From positions 1 through 38,250 of the forward strand of contig JAHAWU010000020.1 of NCBI GenBank assembly GCA_018383815.1: a DNA stretch of 38,250 nucleotides, given 5' to 3'. The first letter of the stretch is position 1; each line of letters begins with the position of its first letter. This document shows, piece after piece, positions 33,361 to 38,250 of the stretch. Origin of the DNA: Candidatus Jordarchaeia archaeon. GTDB taxonomy: Archaea; Asgardarchaeota; Jordiarchaeia; Jordiarchaeales; Jordiarchaeaceae. A program made the translations under genes and the position numbers. The notes beneath the pieces are model-generated. The model was not told the origin of the DNA. It searched no databases and worked only from the letters and a program-made list of their open reading frames with translations.

Positions 33361-34827
33361 CTACTCTTCTTCCTCTTCTATTCCGCAGATTCTTTTGGCG
33401 TCGCGTACCCTTGATTGTAGGGGTTCTCCTTTGGAAGCGTAGTACATGGTTATCTTGCATGCCTGTCCGGAACCTCCGCCATGGGCTGCTGAGTGGCAGA
33501 GGGCTCCTGCACCATAGGTTAGATTTTCAATCAGCCTCACGATTCTTGCTCTGTGTTCTGCAGGGGTTTCATTTGCTCCTGCGTAAAACCTTGCGAGGTA
33601 GTGGGCTATTTCAGGATTCCTGAATTCTTTCTCGCTGGGCAAGGTTGTGATGATTCCTCCGGTGATGTCTTCTGCAAGCCTTACAAGTTCGTAGACTGCC
33701 TTTGAAGCTACGTACTTTGTATTATTCGCAAGTATCATATCTGGTATCATTCCCGCTCCCTCGTAGTATGTGGCTTTAACGCATGCTGCTATGCCGCAGG
33801 AATACATGGTTTCATTGTAGCTTATCATGTCGGTTATTTTCTCCCTGACGTGGGAAACATTTGCTGTGCCGTTTAATTCTGCGTAGGCTTGAACCGCCCC
33901 TATGAGTATGTCTGACCAGCCTGTTTTGCAGCCGCCTGTGGTTGGCCTGTGGCAGGCACCTAAAAGGTTGACAAGCATTCCTGTGAATTCTACCTCGCCA
34001 CACATAAACACCCTTTCCCAGGGAACAAAAACGTCGTCAAATATTACCACTGTTTCGTGGAAACCATATTTGGGATTGCCAATGTCCCACTCTAAATCTT
34101 CCCTTCGGCGGTCGTCTTGAGAATAGCGGGCAGAAATGTTTTTTATTCCCTTTGCGTTTCCCGGAACCGCGCAGCAAACGGCATAGTCTTCCGAACCGGG
34201 GTAATGGGTGGTGGAGGGTGCTACAAACTTTTCATGGGAACACACGGATCCAGTCTGGCAAAGCTTTGCTCCCCTAAGAACTATGCCGTCTTTGTCCTTT
34301 TCTACAACTCTTAGGTACATGTCGGGGTCGCTTTGTTCGTGGGCTTTAAGTAGGCGGTCTCCCTTGGGATCAGTCATTGCTGGGCAGCCTATTAAATCGT
34401 TTTTCTGGAAATATTTTATGTATTCCACTGCATTTTTATAGTAGTGGGTGCCTTTGGCCTCGTCAATCTTTTTAGTTGTTGCAAGCAGTGCGGGGAATGA
34501 GTTGTGGACGCAGCGGAAGGAACACATACCTATTCTGCGGTTAGCGTATCTTGTGATGTCCACCTTTCTTATGAGGTCCTCCACGGTTTGGGCGACGTGA
34601 GTCCACCGGCTAATGGTTTCCCCTGTGAGGTGAGACTTGGTAAGAAGGAAGTCTTTTAGTTTTTCCTCATGCTGCATATCATAGGTTGTGGCAATGGCGT
34701 TAATCATGGGTTTCACTTTGGGATGGTTGACAACGGATTTGCCCGAAATTTTGCCACCATCAATGTACAATTCAAAATTCATGTCAATCATGTCCTGGAT
34801 GTACTCCTCGCCAGTCTTCAAATACAA
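33361..34827 (-). CDS. abfD: 4-hydroxybutyryl-CoA dehydratase family enzyme
   Basis: A 488-residue flavin/Fe-S dehydratase that converts 4-hydroxybutyryl-CoA to crotonyl-CoA by a ketyl-radical route. The 4Fe-4S ligands of the Clostridium enzyme (Cys99, Cys103, His292, Cys299) align with Cys102 and Cys106 in MCSFRC and His293 and Cys300 in CHRPTTGGC. AMTDPKGDR, RIVEK-like RVVEKDKDGIVLRGAKLCQTGS and ASHVRE-like SHVREKI are conserved, and HGGGSGQA lies near the end. Homology to 4-hydroxyphenylacetate 3-monooxygenase is shared, but the Fe-S ligands argue for the dehydratase. The TTG at 34827 follows GAGGTG. It suggests a role in 4-hydroxybutyrate, GABA or succinate conversion. No delta-isomerase motif beyond the family is separable. 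Confidence 0.9.
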   Translation of the reverse strand: MYLKTGEEYIQDMIDMNFELYIDGGKISGKSVVNHPKVKPMINAIATTYDMQHEEKLKDFLLTKSHLTGETISRWTHVAQTVEDLIRKVDITRYANRRIGMCSFRCVHNSFPALLATTKKIDEAKGTHYYKNAVEYIKYFQKNDLIGCPAMTDPKGDRLLKAHEQSDPDMYLRVVEKDKDGIVLRGAKLCQTGSVCSHEKFVAPSTTHYPGSEDYAVCCAVPGNAKGIKNISARYSQDDRRREDLEWDIGNPKYGFHETVVIFDDVFVPWERVFMCGEVEFTGMLVNLLGACHRPTTGGCKTGWSDILIGAVQAYAELNGTANVSHVREKITDMISYNETMYSCGIAACVKATYYEGAGMIPDMILANNTKYVASKAVYELVRLAEDITGGIITTLPSEKEFRNPEIAHYLARFYAGANETPAEHRARIVRLIENLTYGAGALCHSAAHGGGSGQACKITMYYASKGEPLQSRVRDAKRICGIEEEEE

Positions 34828-34924
34828 TTCTACTACACCTCTTTACTCTATAACCTCATTTTACAAGCAATGAACACAATAATACACTAGGAAGAAGGAG
34901 CCTTATATTATATCTTTCGACACA

Positions 34925-35062
34925 TGCTGTGTTGCATAATTTTACTTTTTTAAGTAGGTTTATTAGGTTGTTGAAAATTTTTCAAATTAACAATGTAAAA
35001 TTATAAAAAATTCATTAGAATATATAAAGAAATTGAAAAAATGAAAATTGTACAACACAGCA
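34925..35062. mobile_element. MITE-like element A, copy 3 (138 bp)
   Basis: Identical to copies 1 and 2 over all 138 bases and in the same orientation. The 8-bp target duplication here is TCGACACA at 34917-34924 and 35063-35070. It sits about 100 bp upstream of abfD and could influence its promoter. Confidence 0.92.
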
Positions 35063-35267
35063 TCGACACATAAATCCAGAAAAGGATTTTATCCTCCTTC
35101 CACGGACATTTTGCTATTTTCTGCCACCGATCCCTAAATACTTTCACTGGTCACACATAAAGGAGCTTAAAAATATGAGTTAATGCCAATATATCCTCAC
35201 ATGGTAGGAAAACGAATAGGAATAAACTAAATGCAGAAAGGAAGTAAAGATTAAAAACTGTTTTTGC

Positions 35268-35315
35268 GCATAAATTAATTCAACACCTTAAGCATAAATT
35301 AATTTAACATCTTAA
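35268..35315. repeat. Two tandem 24-bp units upstream of the CoA ligase
   Basis: GCATAAATTAATTCAACA plus CCTTAA is followed directly by GCATAAATTAATTTAACA plus TCTTAA, two 24-bp units with two C/T differences. They lie just ahead of the ligase promoter region and could bind a regulator on one face of the helix at nearly two turns. Confidence 0.6.
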
Positions 35316-35365
35316 AATTGGTAATTTGATGATTGGTGAAAATGTAATTTTTGGAGGGAGACTTT

Positions 35366-36784
35366 TTGTCAGAACTAATGGAAGAGATTAAGGCCCTGGT
35401 CACGGGTCACATTAAGGGTTCCCCACACTTGAGCGGAGCCAAGTATTATAACGAGCCAGTTGAGAGAATGCCACGAGTCAAAATTGAGGAGCTGCAGTGG
35501 AAACTGTTGAAACTACAAATAAAGAGAGCCTACGAGCTCACCCCCTTCTATCACAAAAGGCTCAAAGAAGTGGGAATTAAGCCAGAGGACATTAAAACCT
35601 TAAAAGACTTCCAAAAAATTCCGCCTGTGCTAAAGGATGATATTCGAGAGCAGATGAAGAAAACAGGAGACCCCTTCGGGGGATGTTTGGCGGTGCCCTT
35701 TCTACCATCCAAGATACTAAACGTGTATTCCTCTACGGGAACCACGGGACTGAGAACATTCAACGTTCACACGGAGTGGGATAGGAACTGGTGCTTGGAA
35801 GAAATCTGCAGATTAGGAGTCATGGAAATGCAAGATGCGCCGCCTGGATCTGTTTTCATAGACTTCGGTTTCCACTGGCACGGAGGAATCACAGGCGTTG
35901 AGATGGGAGTCTCAAGATTGGGACTGATAGTAGCGCCTATGGAGGCTTTGGGACCGGGATTCGAGCTTGAAAGGTGCTTGCAGGCACTCCAATTTCTTAA
36001 ACCCATAAGTATCCATTGGCCGCTGGTAACACTGTGGATTTTTGGAGACTGGCTCCAATCAATAAACAAGGATCCCAAAGAAGCCATGAAGCATGTAAAA
36101 CTATTATCCACATCGGGTGATGTGTTGACCGCTGCCGCTGCAGAATTTGTTAAGGAATACTGGGGTTTTGAGCGTGTACATTCCGGTTTTCAGATGGCTG
36201 ACACTTGGATAACTGGGTGCAACTGTTCTGAGCAACCTCCCAACATTACTCACATCTGTGATGACTTCCACTATGTGGAAGCTGTGGATCCCGAAACAGG
36301 GGAGCAGGTAGCACCGGGCGAGCGGGGTATACTGGTAATCACTCCACTGGTTATGGAAGCCATACCACATTTGAGATGGAATAATGAGGACTACGTCTCA
36401 CTGATTCGGGATGAGTGTGAATGTGGTCGCACCCACACCCGTCTTCATTGGTATGGGAGAGAGGCTTTTGCCGTAGATGTTAGGGGTAGGAAGGTGTTTC
36501 CCAGCGAAGTTGAAACAGAGCTGTTCGAATATCCAGAAATAGGAGTTAACGCCATTGCTTCACAATTCGTTAAAACTGCGGAAGGCTCCCAAGACAAATT
36601 AATTATAAGAGTAACCTATTTCCCAGACAAGACAAAAGACCCCCAGAAGTTGAAGGAAAGTGCTGAGAAGAAAATAAAACAAAAACTGGGGCTTGATGTG
36701 GAAATCGAATTTATGAGTCAAGAAGAGATGAAGGCCGCCCTAACAGCACCCCACAAGACATCGAGGCTAGTAAAACGCTATTAA
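35366..36784 (+). CDS. Phenylacetate-CoA ligase family enzyme
   Basis: A ~472-residue AMP-forming CoA ligase of the PaaK type. NVYSSTGTTGLRTFNVHT (near 120-137) is the P-loop, and VRGRKVFPSEVETELFEYP the C-terminal hinge. ITPLVMEAIPHLRWNNED and CECGRTHTRLHWYGR hold the adenylate-contact Asp and Arg. PaaK relatives activate aryl-acetates and other organic acids; the acid here is unknown. No fused ACT domain is seen. The TTG at 35366 follows GGAGGGAG at good spacing; the TTG at 35351 lies too near it. Followed by an acyl-CoA dehydrogenase in the same direction, possibly acting on its product. Confidence 0.9.
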   Translation: MSELMEEIKALVTGHIKGSPHLSGAKYYNEPVERMPRVKIEELQWKLLKLQIKRAYELTPFYHKRLKEVGIKPEDIKTLKDFQKIPPVLKDDIREQMKKTGDPFGGCLAVPFLPSKILNVYSSTGTTGLRTFNVHTEWDRNWCLEEICRLGVMEMQDAPPGSVFIDFGFHWHGGITGVEMGVSRLGLIVAPMEALGPGFELERCLQALQFLKPISIHWPLVTLWIFGDWLQSINKDPKEAMKHVKLLSTSGDVLTAAAAEFVKEYWGFERVHSGFQMADTWITGCNCSEQPPNITHICDDFHYVEAVDPETGEQVAPGERGILVITPLVMEAIPHLRWNNEDYVSLIRDECECGRTHTRLHWYGREAFAVDVRGRKVFPSEVETELFEYPEIGVNAIASQFVKTAEGSQDKLIIRVTYFPDKTKDPQKLKESAEKKIKQKLGLDVEIEFMSQEEMKAALTAPHKTSRLVKRY

Positions 36785-37004
36785 ACAAATCCACCCCACA
36801 TTTTTTTATTGCTTCCATTCTAATTAATCATTCACCAATATTTGACTATTCACAAATAGTTTATCAAAAACAAATCCAAGAAATGTTTAGGTTTTAGAGA
36901 CACAGACCTTTTTTAAACATTATGAGTATGGGTTTTGTGGCTTGTTTATCGATGTGATTATTTAAGAGTGCAATGGAAATAGGATTTGTTTGGAGGTGTG
37001 TTTG
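36785..37004. other. Intergenic region before the acyl-CoA dehydrogenase
   Basis: About 220 bases without a gene. TTTTTTTATTGC at about 36802 may end the ligase transcript; TGATTATTTAAGAG near 36955-36968 is TATA-like. TTTGGAGGTGTG at 36988-36999 is the ribosome binding site of the next gene. Confidence 0.4.
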
Positions 37005-38250
37005 TTGGAGAAGTATCCTTGGTGGACTGAGTATCAGAAAAAATTGGCTGATGAGGTTGAAGCTTTTGCCCTTCAGATTGCTCCCAGAGCTCTGGAGCTG
37101 GTCTGGAAAAGAGAACATCCAGCAGACCTTGTTAAAATGGTTGGAGAAAAGGGATGGTTTGGAGTACTAGTACCCGAAGAGTATGGAGGAATGGGTAAAA
37201 ACGGCGGAGTGACTTCCAGTGCGATTATAACTGAGGGACTAACCAGCGTGGGAATGCTAGGAGGACTGTTTTTCTCCACACAGTTCGGAGGTGTAAAACA
37301 GCTATCAAAATTTGGTACACCTGAGCAGAAGGAACGCTGGCTGACCAGGGTGGCTCGGGGCGAAGTAATAGGTGCACTGGGCCTCACAGAACCCTTTGTG
37401 GGAAGCGACGCTGCAGGAATAAAAACTACTGCAGTGAAGGACGGTGATGAATGGGTGATTAATGGCAAAAAGAGATTCATAACAAATACTGGAGTTGCAA
37501 ACCTATACTTTGTTTATGCAAAAACCAGCAATGACCCAAAAGATATTCAGGGCAGGAGACATCTAACAGCTTTTGTTGTGGAACGAGGAACCCCCGGGTT
37601 TAGCGTGGAGAGGATAAATGAATTGGCCGTTTTTGATGCGGTGCGTAACGGTACTCTTAACTTTAACAATGTGCGCGTTCCAGAGGAAAACATAGTTGGA
37701 GGAGTGGGCGGGGGTTGGAATGTTATGACCTCTGGTCTCAATTTTGAGAGGCTAATGATTGCAGTTTGTATGGTTTCCGCGATGAGAGAAGCCCTTAGGA
37801 ACGCTTTGTACTTCACTGAGAGGAGAGTGCAGTTTGGTCAAAGAACAATTGATTTTGAAAGTAACCAGTACAAAATTGCGGACATAATTATGAGGCTTAA
37901 ATCCACAAGGCTGCTCTGCTATTATACTGCTTACCAAGAGGATTTGGGCAACAACCCCATAATAGAGGCGAACGCGGCAAAAATTATGGCTACAGAATTG
38001 GCAAGGGAGTGTGCCATAGACGCCTTACAGATTTGCGGAGGAGACAGCTTCACCAAATATTACACAGTGGAGCAACTGTTGAGAGACACCAAAATAAACG
38101 AAGTGGGAGGAGGCACAAACGAGGTTCTGAGACGCCTAATAGTCTACATATACCGGAGACTATTCTCAACCGAGATACCCCAACCTAGGAGACGCATACA
38201 CAAAGAGCTGAGAATCCCCATTCCATACTTTGAGCCTCTTGGTAGAAAAG
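37005..38250 (+). CDS. Acyl-CoA dehydrogenase (FAD), 3' end outside the window
   Basis: A frame of 415 codons with no stop before the window ends. It starts at a TTG (37005, or 37002) behind GGAGGTG. GALGLTEPFVGSDAAGIKT (about 123-141) is the flavin-binding block and RRVQFGQRTIDFESNQYKIADI the FAD adenosine part. The catalytic Glu of medium/short-chain enzymes sits in YEGT; here the site reads GGGTNEV (Gly369). A Glu248 in GLNFERLMIA lies where isovaleryl-CoA dehydrogenase has its base (Glu254), so it is probably an isovaleryl- or branched-chain-type enzyme with the base relocated. It would oxidise an acyl-CoA to the 2-enoyl-CoA, passing electrons to an ETF-like acceptor not seen here. Confidence 0.9.
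   Translation, partial: MEKYPWWTEYQKKLADEVEAFALQIAPRALELVWKREHPADLVKMVGEKGWFGVLVPEEYGGMGKNGGVTSSAIITEGLTSVGMLGGLFFSTQFGGVKQLSKFGTPEQKERWLTRVARGEVIGALGLTEPFVGSDAAGIKTTAVKDGDEWVINGKKRFITNTGVANLYFVYAKTSNDPKDIQGRRHLTAFVVERGTPGFSVERINELAVFDAVRNGTLNFNNVRVPEENIVGGVGGGWNVMTSGLNFERLMIAVCMVSAMREALRNALYFTERRVQFGQRTIDFESNQYKIADIIMRLKSTRLLCYYTAYQEDLGNNPIIEANAAKIMATELARECAIDALQICGGDSFTKYYTVEQLLRDTKINEVGGGTNEVLRRLIVYIYRRLFSTEIPQPRRRIHKELRIPIPYFEPLGRK

Larger units (their letters stand above)
34828..35365. other. Divergent intergenic region with element A and tandem repeat
   Basis: About 540 bases between abfD and the CoA ligase gene, without a gene. It holds element A copy 3 (34925-35062), the two-unit repeat at 35268-35315 and the ligase ribosome binding site GGAGGGAG (35353-35360). 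Confidence 0.5.

Noticed and set aside
8644-35062. The three 138-bp copies as a segmental duplication or regulatory leader
   Set aside because: Similarity stops exactly at the inverted repeats and each copy has a different 8-bp target duplication, which only transposition explains.

Overview
The window reads as chromosome from an anaerobic archaeon, most likely of the Bathyarchaeia/Thermoproteota type (inference). Reasons: aldehyde:ferredoxin and 2-oxoacid:ferredoxin oxidoreductases, a CooC-type ATPase, V4R-like and KaiC-like proteins, AF2212-type and other VapBC loci, TATA-like boxes and T-rich 3' ends instead of bacterial signals, and frequent TTG/GTG starts placed behind GGAGG or GGTGAT. 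No rRNA, tRNA, CRISPR array, phage or full-length transposase was seen. Layout: 1-6.8 kb holds the tail of a V4R protein, an aspartase/fumarase-family lyase, an acyl-CoA synthetase, a tandem KaiC-like pseudo-ATPase and an atypical M19 dipeptidase homologue. 7.0-8.6 kb is an epimerase gene split by a small mobile element. 9.1-13.2 kb has pyruvate kinase and two V4R-like paralogues. 13.3-16.0 kb is a minus-strand operon of two Fe-S proteins, a winged-helix protein and CooC. 16.2-20.4 kb carries an intact VapBC pair, two convergent flavodoxins, a zinc-ribbon membrane protein, a possible structured RNA and a second VapBC pair whose toxin is split by another small element. 20.5-24.6 kb has a two-subunit CoA-transferase divergent from a cobalamin-dependent acyl-CoA mutase large subunit. 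24.6-27.7 kb is a gene-poor scrap zone with structured tandem repeats, small palindromic elements, a truncated secreted-protein gene, a third VapBC pair and a decayed fourth one. 27.7-38.25 kb holds an HD hydrolase, KorABC, a divergent ferredoxin plus aldehyde ferredoxin oxidoreductase, 4-hydroxybutyryl-CoA dehydratase, a phenylacetate-CoA-ligase-family enzyme and the start of an acyl-CoA dehydrogenase running off the end. The metabolic genes fit ferredoxin-linked breakdown of organic, amino and branched-chain acids through CoA thioesters (2-oxoacid oxidation, aldehyde oxidation, CoA activation or transfer, carbon-skeleton mutation, dehydratation to crotonyl-CoA, acyl-CoA oxidation, ATP from pyruvate kinase). 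The mutase carries the Phe/Gln substrate pair of isobutyryl-CoA mutase, not the Tyr/Arg pair of methylmalonyl-CoA mutase. The most striking non-coding content is non-autonomous mobile DNA: three identical 138-bp elements each with its own perfect 8-bp target duplication, two related ~172-bp elements, and a ~106-bp element. Two of these insertions, when removed on paper with one target copy, restore an uninterrupted reading frame.
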